Assembly: GCF_003584165.1 (NCBI RefSeq)
Contig: NZ_QXFJ01000030.1
Location: forward strand, 310,001 to 374,000
Length of the DNA: 64,000 bases
Reading direction: 5' to 3'
Origin: Flagellimonas aequoris
GTDB lineage: Bacteria; Bacteroidota; Bacteroidia; Flavobacteriales; Flavobacteriaceae
Part shown: positions 1 through 10,353 of the stretch, piece after piece
How the letters are laid out: each line of letters begins with the position of its first letter
Position numbering within the stretch: position 1 is the first letter of the stretch
Notes under the pieces: model-generated
Told to the model about the DNA's origin: nothing
What the model saw: the letters and a program-made list of their open reading frames with translations, nothing else
Databases searched by the model: none
Made by a program: the position numbers and the translations under genes

Positions 1-113
1 TCTTCCTCCGAGCGTATGGGATGTACTGTGGCATAGAACTTACTCTTTTTGTCCTTGTACAGGATTTCCGGTGAAGTCTGTTCAACAGTTTTGTATGCAT
101 CGGAGTTTTCCAT
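1..113 (-). CDS. YigZ/IMPACT family protein, N-terminal fragment
   Basis: Only the first 37 codons lie in the window; the gene runs off the left edge. The translation starts MENSDAYKTVEQ and continues with a Y-K-D-K-K-S-K-F-Y-A stretch, which matches the usual start of YigZ/IMPACT proteins (YKTI... LYKEKGSKF...). The family is a two-domain cytosolic protein with an RNase PH/ribosomal S5-like fold and an unsettled role in translation or stress control. Its ATG overlaps the TGA of the upstream DMT transporter by one base (TGATG), so the two are probably translationally coupled. Family assignment rests on a short stretch only. Confidence 0.6.
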   Translation of the reverse strand, partial: MENSDAYKTVEQTSPEILYKDKKSKFYATVHPIRSEE

Positions 114-976
114 CAGAACAAAGCTACCAATACTATACTGATAATGGCCAATATCACCCCGCCCCAATTTTTGATGCTCAACCGCTCCTTGAACAACAAA
201 ATGCCCAAAAGGGTAGAAAGCATAACGATGGCCACATTATTTAATGTGAATACCGCGGCACTGCTCCAGATATTGTTGCGTAAGGCCCGTATGAGAAAGT
301 ATATTGAAAAATAATTCGGAATTCCTAAGGCCACACCGCCCAGGACATTCTTAAAATTGATTCTCAGGTTTTGTTTCTTGCTTCCTATTCCTATATATAT
401 AAGACCCGATAGAGCAGCACAACCAAACACCATGGAGGAGAAGATGGGGATTTCTTGGTCGGTCAAGTGTTTTTCCTCAAAATATTTGATGCTTGCATCA
501 ATGGCACCGGAGCCTAAAAATACCAGTATAGGCAAAATCAAGTCTTTTCGGTTTATGGTGATTCCCTTTTCTTTCAAGGATGCAAAATAAACTGCTGCCA
601 ATGCCAATAAAATACCAAGGATCTGCAATAATGTCAAATGTTCTCCATAAAATAGGAGTCCAATGATGACAGGAATTACCAACGACATTTTAGTCGCTAC
701 GGAAGCAACCGACACCCCTGAAGTTTGTGCTGTTTTGGCCATCAGGTTAAAAATGGTAATGAATAGAACGCCCATGGCCAAGGGTCCCCAAGCCCAAGAC
801 GTATTTAAAATTTCGGTTGCGCTAACTGGGCCCTCATATAAAAGGAATCCCACTGTACAAGCTGTGATATAGTTGATGATGATGGCAACCAAGGTCTGAA
901 CCTTGTACACATCGTATAATTTGAAAACCACAAAAATCCAAGTGGAACTCAGGACACTCAGGGCCAGATCTAACAT
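113..976 (-). CDS. EamA/DMT-superfamily transporter
   Basis: An integral membrane protein of 287 aa with about ten hydrophobic segments arranged as two repeated halves, the layout of EamA-domain drug/metabolite transporters (usual length 280-300 aa). The first half contains the typical stretch before TM4-5 (GVSVASVATKMSLVIPVII), and the second half repeats the pattern (NIWSSAAVFTLNNVAIVML). The substrate cannot be told from sequence; members export amino acids, nucleosides or other metabolites. Its ATG directly follows the TAA of the HAD gene and its stop overlaps the next gene by one base, so it sits inside a ribD-HAD-DMT-yigZ transcription unit. Confidence 0.8.
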   Translation of the reverse strand: MLDLALSVLSSTWIFVVFKLYDVYKVQTLVAIIINYITACTVGFLLYEGPVSATEILNTSWAWGPLAMGVLFITIFNLMAKTAQTSGVSVASVATKMSLVIPVIIGLLFYGEHLTLLQILGILLALAAVYFASLKEKGITINRKDLILPILVFLGSGAIDASIKYFEEKHLTDQEIPIFSSMVFGCAALSGLIYIGIGSKKQNLRINFKNVLGGVALGIPNYFSIYFLIRALRNNIWSSAAVFTLNNVAIVMLSTLLGILLFKERLSIKNWGGVILAIISIVLVALF

Positions 977-1579
977 TTATAAGCGTGATTTAAGTTGGGT
1001 GATATCTTCTTGGCCTACTTGCAGGTTCCACACACGGATGCCCAAACGGGCTGCTGCATCCGTGTTTTCCCGAACATCGTCCACAAAGAATGTTTCTTCG
1101 GCCATCAAATGGTTTTGGTCCAATACAAATTGAAAAATCTCTTCATCCGGTTTTCGCATGCCCATTTCGTACGACAGATAAAAAACATCGAAGGAGTTCT
1201 TGAAACGGTTATAACGTTCCATCCCAATTTGTTGCCGTACACTTTCCATATGTAAGTCATTGGTATTGCTCAATAGGAAAAGTTTATACTGATTTTCCGA
1301 GGAAAGATGCTCCAAGAACTGTAAACGTTCTTCGGGAAAATCCAAAAGGATGGCATTCCAGGCTTGGATCAAATATTCTCGGTTGGCATCAGGAAAATGG
1401 GTGGAAACCTCATCCAAAAACTCGGAAGATGCCAATAATCCCTTTTCATAGTCTTTGAACAATTGGTCCAGTGAAGGAGTAATACCAGAAAACCCATAGG
1501 GTAACATGGCTCGGGCCGTGGCAGGTTTATCAAGGTTAATGAGCACATCGCCAAAATCAAGGATAATGTTCTTAATCAT
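977..1579 (-). CDS. HAD-family hydrolase (subfamily IA)
   Basis: A soluble protein of 200 aa with the HAD motifs in order. Motif I is LDFGDVLINLD near residues 8-18, with the nucleophile Asp at the start of DFGDV. Motif II is LLSNTN in mid-protein. The motif III lysine lies in MGMRKPDEEIF, and the acidic motif IV in FFVDDVRENTDAA. Members are phosphatases acting on small phosphorylated metabolites. Its start overlaps the 3' end of ribD by 8 bp. A riboflavin pathway needs a phosphatase for the RibD product, often supplied by a HAD enzyme, so a role there is possible but only inferred from position. Confidence 0.78.
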   Translation of the reverse strand: MIKNIILDFGDVLINLDKPATARAMLPYGFSGITPSLDQLFKDYEKGLLASSEFLDEVSTHFPDANREYLIQAWNAILLDFPEERLQFLEHLSSENQYKLFLLSNTNDLHMESVRQQIGMERYNRFKNSFDVFYLSYEMGMRKPDEEIFQFVLDQNHLMAEETFFVDDVRENTDAAARLGIRVWNLQVGQEDITQLKSRL

Positions 1580-2624
1580 GGGTGTAGATGGATAATAGGT
1601 CCGACAATATGTTTTGAGTGCTTTTCAAGGTTCCTTTGAATTTTGGAGCGGATACACCGCTTTCAAACCGGTTTGACCCCACAAACACCCTGGCTTCATC
1701 CCAAAGTCCTTCATCCAAAAACGATTGAAGGGTCTTTGCACCTCCTTCCACAATAAGGCTCGTAATGGAATGTTTGTGTAAGTGATTGCAGATTTGGGAA
1801 GCGATGGGTCTGGAATAATCCATTATTTCGTAATCGATTCCATCTATATATTTTGATGTATCCTTTTCCTGGGTCAATACCATAGTCTTTATGGATTTGT
1901 CCAAAACATGGAAATCGGTGCCGATTTTTAAGTCTTTGTCCAAAACTATTCGGATGGGATTTTTACCAGCCCAATCCCTGGTGTTCAGTTCGGGATTATC
2001 TTCCAAAACCGTATTCGTTCCAACCAAAATCGCTTGTTCCTCACTGCGCCATTGATGCACCAGCTGCCTGGAATATGCATTGGTGATCCAATAAGGTTCC
2101 GGGTTGGAATTTCTTTGTGTTTTGTCAGGGGCCATAAAGCCATCTTGGGTTTCGGCCCATTTTAATATGATGTAGGGTCTTTTCTTTTCCTGAAACGTCA
2201 AAAACCGTTTGTGGTGTTCCCTACATTCGGCTTCAAGAATGCCAACGGTGACCTTACAGCCGGCATCTTCCAGTTTTTTGATGCCCATTCCGGCTACCTT
2301 GTCATGGGGGTCCTTTAGTCCAATATATACTTCAGGAATTTTATGGTGTGTGATCAAATCGGCACAGGGAGGCGTTTTTCCGTAATGGGAGCAAGGCTCC
2401 AAGGTTACGTAGAGTGTGGCATCTCTCAACAAGCTTTTGTCCTTCACGGAGTTGATGGCATTCACCTCGGCATGTGGACCTCCATAAGGACTGGTGAAGC
2501 CTTCGGCGATGATTTCTTCATCATGTACAATGACACACCCCACCATGGGATTCGGAGCTGTGGTCCCAAGTCCCTTTTTGCCCAGTTCCATGCACCTGAG
2601 GATATATTTTTGGTGTATATTCAC
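1572..2624 (-). CDS. ribD: Bifunctional riboflavin deaminase/reductase RibD
   Basis: A cytosolic enzyme of 350 aa for the second and third steps of riboflavin synthesis: deamination of the pyrimidine intermediate, then NADPH-dependent reduction of the ribosyl side chain. The N-terminal deaminase domain carries the zinc ligands HAEVNAI (about residues 50-56) and PCSHYGKTPPC. The C-terminal reductase domain has the conserved IVEGGAKTLQSFLDEGLWDE. The start codon is GTG at 2624 (MNIHQKYILRC), which gives the N-terminus usual in flavobacterial RibD. A perfect TAnnTTTG box lies only four bases upstream, so the message may be leaderless. First gene of the minus-strand unit. Confidence 0.93.
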   Translation of the reverse strand: MNIHQKYILRCMELGKKGLGTTAPNPMVGCVIVHDEEIIAEGFTSPYGGPHAEVNAINSVKDKSLLRDATLYVTLEPCSHYGKTPPCADLITHHKIPEVYIGLKDPHDKVAGMGIKKLEDAGCKVTVGILEAECREHHKRFLTFQEKKRPYIILKWAETQDGFMAPDKTQRNSNPEPYWITNAYSRQLVHQWRSEEQAILVGTNTVLEDNPELNTRDWAGKNPIRIVLDKDLKIGTDFHVLDKSIKTMVLTQEKDTSKYIDGIDYEIMDYSRPIASQICNHLHKHSITSLIVEGGAKTLQSFLDEGLWDEARVFVGSNRFESGVSAPKFKGTLKSTQNILSDLLSIYTHD

Positions 2625-2628
2625 CCAG

Positions 2629-2636
2629 CAAAAATA
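2629..2636 (-). promoter_or_regulatory. TAnnTTTG promoter box upstream of ribD
   Basis: On the minus strand the sequence reads TATTTTTG, a perfect match to the Bacteroidota -7 box. It ends four bases before the GTG of ribD. Since transcription normally begins a few bases after this box, the first transcribed base probably lies at or next to the start codon. Confidence 0.55.
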
Positions 2637-2653
2637 GCATATTAAACGGCATT

Positions 2654-3139
2654 ATGGGAAATGCAACGATTCGGGAAATTAGGCCTGAAGACAATGAACA
2701 AGTGGCCAAGGTAATACGGAAGGTTTTTGAAGATATGGGGGTGCCCAAAGTGGGTACCGCTTATGCGGATAAGGCCTTGGACGACATGTATGCGACTTAC
2801 GATGTGCCACGGGCAGCGTATTTTGTTGTGGAGGAGAATGGTAAGATCATTGGGTGTGCGGGAGTGGCCCAACTTCAAAATTATGACGGCAATGTATGTG
2901 AACTCCAAAAGATGTATTTTTTGGAAGAAGCCAGAGGCAAGGGGATAGGGGCAAAGATGATCTCCATTTGTTTGGAGAAAGCCAAGGAATTTGGTTTTGA
3001 ACAGTGCTATATAGAAACCATGCCCTACATGGAAGCCGCCCAAAAACTCTACAAGAAGAACGGTTTCGATTATATCGATGCCCCTTTGGGAAATACAGGG
3101 CATTATTCATGTCCCGTGTGGATGCTTAAAGAACTGTAA
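2654..3139 (+). CDS. GNAT-family N-acetyltransferase
   Basis: A 161-aa single-domain protein with the acetyl-CoA binding signature EARGKGIGAKMI (motif A, around residue 95) followed by the typical C-terminal region with a Y-x-x-N-G-F-type strand (LYKKNGFDYID). Family members move an acetyl group from acetyl-CoA to an amine; the substrate here is unknown. It is transcribed away from ribD with only 29 bp between the two starts. Its TAA overlaps the prmC ATG by one base (TAATG), so it heads a coupled plus-strand run. Confidence 0.82.
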   Translation: MGNATIREIRPEDNEQVAKVIRKVFEDMGVPKVGTAYADKALDDMYATYDVPRAAYFVVEENGKIIGCAGVAQLQNYDGNVCELQKMYFLEEARGKGIGAKMISICLEKAKEFGFEQCYIETMPYMEAAQKLYKKNGFDYIDAPLGNTGHYSCPVWMLKEL

Positions 3140-4074
3140 TGCTGCTAAGGGATATCAAAAACATATTCCATAATGACTTGGGAAAGATTTATCCAAAGGA
3201 AGAAATCGATTCCTTCTTTTATAGCTGTATTGAGCATTACCTGAAAATGGAACGGTTCATTCTGGCCATTAAACCCAACATCGTTTTGACCAAAGAAGAG
3301 GAGCAACCGCTGTTTGATGCCCTGGTCCAATTAAAAAAGGAGAGACCTCTTCAATATATTTTAGGTGTTGCCCATTTCATGGAGTTGGAACTCAAGGTGA
3401 ACGAAAATGTGTTGATCCCAAGACCTGAAACTGAGGAACTGGTACAATGGGTTTTGGAGGATGCGAATAATCAGAGGTCAGAAATCAGAGAACTGATATC
3501 AGATGTCAGAGATAGGAAATCAGATGACGAAAAAGGAGAGAACTCGAACCTTCGCCCTTCACCCTTAACCATCTTGGATATCGGAACCGGAAGCGGCTGT
3601 ATTGCCATTGCCTTGGCCAAACATCTTCCCAATGCCAAAGTGTATGCTTTGGATGTTTCCAAAGAAGCCTTAAAAGTGGCCCAAGAAAATGCAAAAACCA
3701 ATCAGGTTGATGTTGAATTCCTTCATCAAAGTATTTTGGATCCCGGACTTGATCTTGAACAACAATTTGACATCATCGTTTCCAACCCGCCCTATGTCAG
3801 GGATTTGGAAAAATCGGAAATGAATAAAAACGTAAAGGAATACGAACCAAATCTGGCCCTTTTCGTCCCAGATGATGATGCGTTGGTCTTCTATAGGGCC
3901 ATCGTCCAATTTTCCAAAAGACATTTGTTAAAGAAGGGAAGTCTGTATCTCGAAATCAACCAATATTTGGGTGAAGAGACCAAGAGTGTTTTGAAAGCCC
4001 ATAATTTTTCGGAAATTGAACTGCGCAAGGACATTTTCGGCAACGATAGGATGTTAAAAGGTAAACGTATTTGA
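3139..4074 (+). CDS. prmC: Release factor glutamine methyltransferase PrmC (HemK)
   Basis: An SAM-dependent enzyme that methylates the glutamine of the GGQ motif in release factors RF1 and RF2. Visible motifs are LIPRPETEELV (residues about 92-102), the SAM loop LDIGTGSGCIAIALA (from residue about 146) and the catalytic NPPYV (about 216-220). At 311 aa it is longer than the usual 280-290 aa. The excess lies between the RPETEE segment and the SAM loop, where about 35 hydrophilic residues are encoded by degenerate TCAGA-type repeats. The start overlaps the GNAT stop, and the stop abuts the next ATG. Confidence 0.92.
   Translation: MLLRDIKNIFHNDLGKIYPKEEIDSFFYSCIEHYLKMERFILAIKPNIVLTKEEEQPLFDALVQLKKERPLQYILGVAHFMELELKVNENVLIPRPETEELVQWVLEDANNQRSEIRELISDVRDRKSDDEKGENSNLRPSPLTILDIGTGSGCIAIALAKHLPNAKVYALDVSKEALKVAQENAKTNQVDVEFLHQSILDPGLDLEQQFDIIVSNPPYVRDLEKSEMNKNVKEYEPNLALFVPDDDALVFYRAIVQFSKRHLLKKGSLYLEINQYLGEETKSVLKAHNFSEIELRKDIFGNDRMLKGKRI
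3471..3533 (+). repeat. TCAGAnn-type short repeats inside prmC
   Basis: Within the prmC reading frame TCAGA recurs six times in about 60 bp, mostly at 7-base or 14-base steps (TCAGAGG, TCAGAAA, TCAGAGA, TCAGATG and so on). It is followed by a C-rich run containing CCTTCGCCCTTCACCC. The region encodes a polar spacer just before the SAM-binding loop. The repeats are in frame and do not break the gene. Confidence 0.7.
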
Positions 4075-4656
4075 ATGAAGAGTATCTCGGTTTTTTGTGG
4101 TAGTAGCGAGGGTAATGACAGTCATATTGTTTCCATGGCCTATGAATTGGGCAAAAACTTGGCGCAACAAAACTTGACCTTGGTATATGGCGGAGCCAAA
4201 GTTGGACTCATGGGTCAGGTGGCCAATGGAGCATTGGATCATAACGGTAAGGTTATTGGGGTAATCCCCGATTTTCTGAAATCCAAGGAGATTTTTCATG
4301 AAGGGATCACGGAGTTGATCATAGTGGATAACATGCATGAGCGAAAAATGAAAATGCACGAACTTTCGGATGGTATCATTGCCCTTCCTGGTGGATTTGG
4401 CACCTTGGAAGAATTGTTTGAAGTGGTTACCTGGAGCCAACTTGGACTGCACCAACAACCTATGGGAATTTTGAACGTGAATGGTTTTTTTGATGAATTG
4501 CTGGCCTTTTTGGACACTATGGTATCAAAAGGACTGCTCAGGCCAGAAAACCGCAACATGCTCTTGGTGGATGATTCATGTGCCGGACTTTTGGAACAAA
4601 TGAAGTCCTATCAACCGGTGCATACACCAAAATGGATAAAAAAAGAACAGACATAA
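4075..4656 (+). CDS. LOG-family protein (TIGR00730, phosphoribohydrolase type)
   Basis: A cytosolic protein of 193 aa with both signatures of the LOG/TIGR00730 family: VYGGAKVGLMG near residues 37-47 and PGGFGTLEELFE near 105-116. Characterised members hydrolyse cytokinin riboside 5'-monophosphates or other nucleoside monophosphates, releasing the base. In bacteria the physiological substrate is mostly unknown. The N-terminus MKSISVFCGSSEG is typical and sets the start. It follows prmC with no gap and is followed by ligA after 3 bp. Confidence 0.88.
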   Translation: MKSISVFCGSSEGNDSHIVSMAYELGKNLAQQNLTLVYGGAKVGLMGQVANGALDHNGKVIGVIPDFLKSKEIFHEGITELIIVDNMHERKMKMHELSDGIIALPGGFGTLEELFEVVTWSQLGLHQQPMGILNVNGFFDELLAFLDTMVSKGLLRPENRNMLLVDDSCAGLLEQMKSYQPVHTPKWIKKEQT

Positions 4657-6953
<2,297 letters not shown>

Positions 6954-7090
6954 ACAGGTTAAGAGAACTACTATTCGTTGTCAATGATTTTAGTGTAGAA
7001 CCATTTAACCGGGTATAAGCAAGCATTTTCGCATAAAAGCCCCTTCCTAATGAAAAGTGCTTTTAAAATTCGAATACCCAAGATGTCCCT

Positions 7091-8011
7091 TCATTGTTTA
7101 AAATATTCTTTTTTATAGAATTGACCCAGTGTTTTGGTCATGATCAGCACTTCTGGTTTATCCTTTCTCAGACCAATGGTCCAATCATTAAATATTTCCC
7201 AAGCCTCGTTTCTAAAAACAGGTTCGCCGTAAATTTCGGTCAATTTCTTTAGGAGTCGGTCTTCGTCGCCTTTTCCTGTTAAAATCCAGACCATGTTCAA
7301 TTTGTTATCACCAAAACGCGCCTCTACCTTTCTTGGGAACCCTGCATATTCAACACCAAAACAATTTAACTGTATTTGAGCGTTGGGGTCTGACCCGTCT
7401 AATTTTTCTTCATAAACTATATCACTGTTGGTCTCAAGTAATGGACGAAGCACTTCAAGATCTGCACCCATTTGCAAGAAATCTGGAATTTGGGCAGAAG
7501 CGCTGTACTTGGGAACTGAACTATGGACGGAATTTAAATAGGGATTTTCCCATGCAAAGAGGTTAATGTGTAGGGCTTCTTCAGAAAGTATCCATACCCT
7601 ATCGCTCCCAGCTTTACCCAGCATACCTTTCTTAAAGTTGACCAAATAATCCATATAAGTACCAAGTGAATCCTGCTCTGACTCCATCAATGCCTTAACG
7701 GCATTTCCCTGGGCCTCAATATTGGTCAATTTATCGTCAGAGAATGTGAAAACTGCTTTGTTGATCTTACCCGCTTTGGTTTCGATATTGGAAACAATAA
7801 GATGTGCCTCTTTCAATTTGGCCAATGGGAAGGAGGTTTCTTCTGGAGCTATAAGTTCGACAGTTTGGGAAATCTCCTCCAATTTTTCCTGAACCGTAAC
7901 CAAAGGTTCATAAAATCGGATTTCATTGAATACTTGCTCAGATTGCGAAAAAGCAAGAATGGGAAGAAGGGCAAGTCCTAAAAGCAAGGATTTTTTAACG
8001 TAAGTGTACAT
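7091..8011 (-). CDS. Exported protein of unknown function
   Basis: A 306-aa protein starting with a clear Sec signal peptide (MYTYVKKSLLLGLALLPILAFSQ), so it is probably periplasmic or surface-exposed. The mature part is hydrophilic with mixed alpha/beta character and no motif that I can place; one cysteine is present (LNCFGVEY). No enzymatic signature is visible. It is monocistronic on the minus strand, with 79-137 bp of non-coding sequence on each side. Confidence 0.7.
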   Translation of the reverse strand: MYTYVKKSLLLGLALLPILAFSQSEQVFNEIRFYEPLVTVQEKLEEISQTVELIAPEETSFPLAKLKEAHLIVSNIETKAGKINKAVFTFSDDKLTNIEAQGNAVKALMESEQDSLGTYMDYLVNFKKGMLGKAGSDRVWILSEEALHINLFAWENPYLNSVHSSVPKYSASAQIPDFLQMGADLEVLRPLLETNSDIVYEEKLDGSDPNAQIQLNCFGVEYAGFPRKVEARFGDNKLNMVWILTGKGDEDRLLKKLTEIYGEPVFRNEAWEIFNDWTIGLRKDKPEVLIMTKTLGQFYKKEYFKQ

Positions 8012-8079
8012 TTTTCGATTGAAATAAAAGAAATTAATTGCTTAAAAGACAACCGAATGGAGGTTCTGTTACAGTTTGA

Positions 8080-8991
8080 CTATACAACGATACTTACCCC
8101 GTTTGCCGCAGCCTTTTTATCCGCATCAAAATAAAAGTCGATACGGCCCAAATTAATCCCGTAGCAGCCCACCTGGTTTACGAGTACGGAATCCCCATTT
8201 TGATTGGTGCGTACATCCGGCTTATCCAAAAAGGTATGGGTGTGGCCCCCAATGATCAAGTTGGTGTGGTAGGTGCGTTGTGCCAATTGGGTATCCATGG
8301 GTCTTTCAGGATTTTCGTAATCATAACCCAAATGGGAAAGACAGATGACCAGGTCACATTGTTCGTCTTCCTTTAATTTTCGTTCCATGTCCAAAGCAAT
8401 CTCATATGGATTGAGATACTGGGTCTCTTTGTATAATTTTTGGGTCACCAACCCATCGAGTTCAATACCAAGTCCATATACCCCAATCTTCACACCATCA
8501 ACCATATAGGTCTTGTACGGCTTTACATAGCCGTCCATTACCGTGTTGGAAAAATCGTAATTGGCAGAGATCATTTCAAAAGTGGCATAAGGCATTTGCG
8601 CCAAAAGGCCATCTATTCCATTGTCAAAATCATGATTGCCAATGGTAGAAGCATCATATTTCAACTTGCTCATCAATTTGAATTCCAGTTCACCTCCATA
8701 AAAATTGAAGTAGGGGGTGCCCTGAAAAATATCCCCAGCATCAAAAAGGAGGGTATTCGGGTTTTCGTTTCGGATTTGCTGTACCAATGTTGCCCTTCGG
8801 GCCACGCCTCCCATGTCCGGATAACTGGAATGGTTTTTTGGAAATGGGTCAATGTGACTGTGCACATCGTTGGTATGCAAAATGGTGATATGTTTTTTGC
8901 CCAGATTGGAGCAAGAATTCAAGCTGAGTCCTCCTATGCCTATTAAGGCAGAAGCGGCTGCTGAGTTGGTGATAAAGTCCCTTCTTTTCAT
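8080..8991 (-). CDS. Metallophosphatase domain of a split 5'-nucleotidase
   Basis: A 303-aa calcineurin-like phosphoesterase of the UshA/5'-nucleotidase type, containing only the catalytic domain. Metal-ligand motifs in order are LHTNDVHSHI, DAGDIFQG, GNHDFDNG and GGHTHTF. The N-terminus MKRRDFI followed by a hydrophobic stretch and LNSC looks like a twin-arginine signal combined with a lipobox. The protein is thus probably folded before export and anchored as a lipoprotein. The missing substrate-binding C-terminal domain is encoded by the gene just upstream on the same strand, which overlaps it by 4 bp. Together they should hydrolyse nucleotides or related phosphoesters outside the cytoplasm. 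Confidence 0.85.
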   Translation of the reverse strand: MKRRDFITNSAAASALIGIGGLSLNSCSNLGKKHITILHTNDVHSHIDPFPKNHSSYPDMGGVARRATLVQQIRNENPNTLLFDAGDIFQGTPYFNFYGGELEFKLMSKLKYDASTIGNHDFDNGIDGLLAQMPYATFEMISANYDFSNTVMDGYVKPYKTYMVDGVKIGVYGLGIELDGLVTQKLYKETQYLNPYEIALDMERKLKEDEQCDLVICLSHLGYDYENPERPMDTQLAQRTYHTNLIIGGHTHTFLDKPDVRTNQNGDSVLVNQVGCYGINLGRIDFYFDADKKAAANGVSIVV

Positions 8992-9758
8992 TTGTCCAAT
9001 TGTATAAAGCGGTCATCGACCACGGCTTGTACGGTGTCCACTTTCTTAAAATAATCGATGATGGCATTGCGAAGCAGGTAATCCGTATCGGTAACGGAAA
9101 CCACATCATCAAAAAAACCGATACTGGCTCCGCCCTGTACCAAATAATCGGAAGTGGCCACGTAATAATTTCGACTTTCATCAAAAGGTTTGCCCTGAAT
9201 GTTCACGGATTCTAGGGACTGATCTTTGTCCGTTATGATCTGGATGCCCGAAATGGGATGCCTGCGAGAGGCCTTGGCCAGAAAATTGATCAATTTTCTT
9301 ACGGCGGAACCATTGAGTTCCACCACTTCAATATAGTTTTCGAACGGCATGACCTCATACGCGTTGCGTGCCGTAACATTCCCTGCGGAAATAATGGAAC
9401 GAACCCCCCCATAATTCAATACCACAAAATCCAGATCCTTTCCGGTCCTTGATTTAAAAATGGGCGCCGTTTCGGAAAAAACAATATCGGCCATTAAATT
9501 CCCCATGGAAGTATTGCGTTTTCCATCATCCAACAACAAGGATTTTGGGGCATAGGCCAATGTGCTATCCAACACTTGGTTTATCCGGTTCCGGTAGGGT
9601 TCAACAAAGCTGGAGATGGAATCGGTTTCCTCGATCGAGGCATTTATCGGCAATTGTTCCCCATGTATTTCACTGAGTTTGCCCGTATCATTTTTGCAGG
9701 CCGCCAAAAAACAAAAAGTTACAATCGTAACAAATTGTTTGAATTTTAAATCATTCAC
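8988..9758 (-). CDS. 5'-nucleotidase C-terminal (substrate-binding) domain lipoprotein
   Basis: This matches the 5_nucleotid_C domain that follows the metallophosphatase domain in UshA-like enzymes. It has the block NLMADIVFSE and then the FVVLNYGGVRS, YEVMPFENYIEVVEL and GGASIGFF elements. I placed the start at the GTG at 9758, giving MNDLKFKQFVTIVTFCFLAACKND, a classic lipoprotein signal ending in LAAC. A longer frame exists upstream but would run through the neighbouring promoter. It is translated first and overlaps the phosphatase gene by 4 bp, so the two domains appear in the reverse of their order in fused enzymes. Confidence 0.82.
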   Translation of the reverse strand: MNDLKFKQFVTIVTFCFLAACKNDTGKLSEIHGEQLPINASIEETDSISSFVEPYRNRINQVLDSTLAYAPKSLLLDDGKRNTSMGNLMADIVFSETAPIFKSRTGKDLDFVVLNYGGVRSIISAGNVTARNAYEVMPFENYIEVVELNGSAVRKLINFLAKASRRHPISGIQIITDKDQSLESVNIQGKPFDESRNYYVATSDYLVQGGASIGFFDDVVSVTDTDYLLRNAIIDYFKKVDTVQAVVDDRFIQLDK

Positions 9759-9763
9759 GTACG

Positions 9764-9802
9764 TATCTTTGTTAAGTCGTCTTGGTAGATTAATTACCTT
9801 TG
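9764..9802 (+). promoter_or_regulatory. Two TAnnTTTG promoter boxes upstream of the DUF6913 gene
   Basis: TATCTTTG at 9764-9771 and TACCTTTG at 9795-9802 are both perfect -7 boxes. The first would give a short leader before the ATG at 9808. The second ends only five bases before that ATG, giving a leaderless message or initiation at the in-frame ATG at 9820. The divergent nucleotidase operon starts within the same 50 bp. Confidence 0.5.
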
Positions 9803-9807
9803 TAAAA

Positions 9808-10353
9808 ATGCACAAAAATATGTTTATAAAGGGACTCCAGGACAAATTTAAGGTTAAATCGGGGCTTAAATATTTAAAGGAGGAAATGGAAAAGCCTTCT
9901 TTGCCCTTGGCCCGAGAAAAAGGGATTACTAGTATTGGTTGTATCGTTGATGTGGATCATTTCGCCAATGCGGAGGCCTTTTATGAATTGATAGAGGAGT
10001 TTTCTTTAAGGCCGAATGCCATAAAGATTATTGGTTACAAGCGGGAGTACGACAAGAACTCCCCATATGCCATCCAAATGTTCTCCGATAGGGACCTAGG
10101 ATGGAAGGGCCAGATTGAAAATGGTTATGTTCTGGAATTTTTGGGCAGGGAGTACGATATGCTCATCAATTATTACGATGAGGACAATCTGATGATGAAG
10201 CTGCTGTCCGTGAAGACCCCGGCAAGGCTAAAGGTAGGATTGGGCTCCCAAGATTCAAAAGTCAATGATTTGATCCTGAACACACCCTTGAAGGATTTTA
10301 AACTCTTCAAGAGTGAATTGAAAAAATATTTGAAGGTATTAAACGAAATATGA
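9808..10353 (+). CDS. DUF6913 family protein
   Basis: A 181-aa cytosolic protein of unknown function that I match to the flavobacterial family DUF6913, commonly found between ligA/nucleotidase genes and dapA. Recognisable stretches are [20 protein letters not shown] and [14 protein letters not shown] chose the ATG at 9808 ([14 protein letters not shown]); ATG 9820 is equally possible. The open frame extends further upstream to 9616, but that part overlaps the divergent nucleotidase gene and both promoter boxes and is unlikely to be translated. It overlaps dapA by 4 bp. Confidence 0.75.
   Translation: MHKNMFIKGLQDKFKVKSGLKYLKEEMEKPSLPLAREKGITSIGCIVDVDHFANAEAFYELIEEFSLRPNAIKIIGYKREYDKNSPYAIQMFSDRDLGWKGQIENGYVLEFLGREYDMLINYYDEDNLMMKLLSVKTPARLKVGLGSQDSKVNDLILNTPLKDFKLFKSELKKYLKVLNEI

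Noticed and set aside
3471..3533. TCAGA repeats as a CRISPR array
   Set aside because: Units are only 5-7 bases, without spacers of constant length, lie inside a coding gene, and no cas gene is near.
7030..7090. Terminator hairpin AAAAGC...GCTTTT in the gap after the small gene downstream of ligA
   Set aside because: The stem is weak with a long loop and no clear T-tail in either direction.
9616..9807. N-terminal extension of the DUF6913 frame
   Set aside because: It overlaps the divergent nucleotidase lipoprotein gene and contains both promoter boxes; the added residues resemble no known N-terminus.
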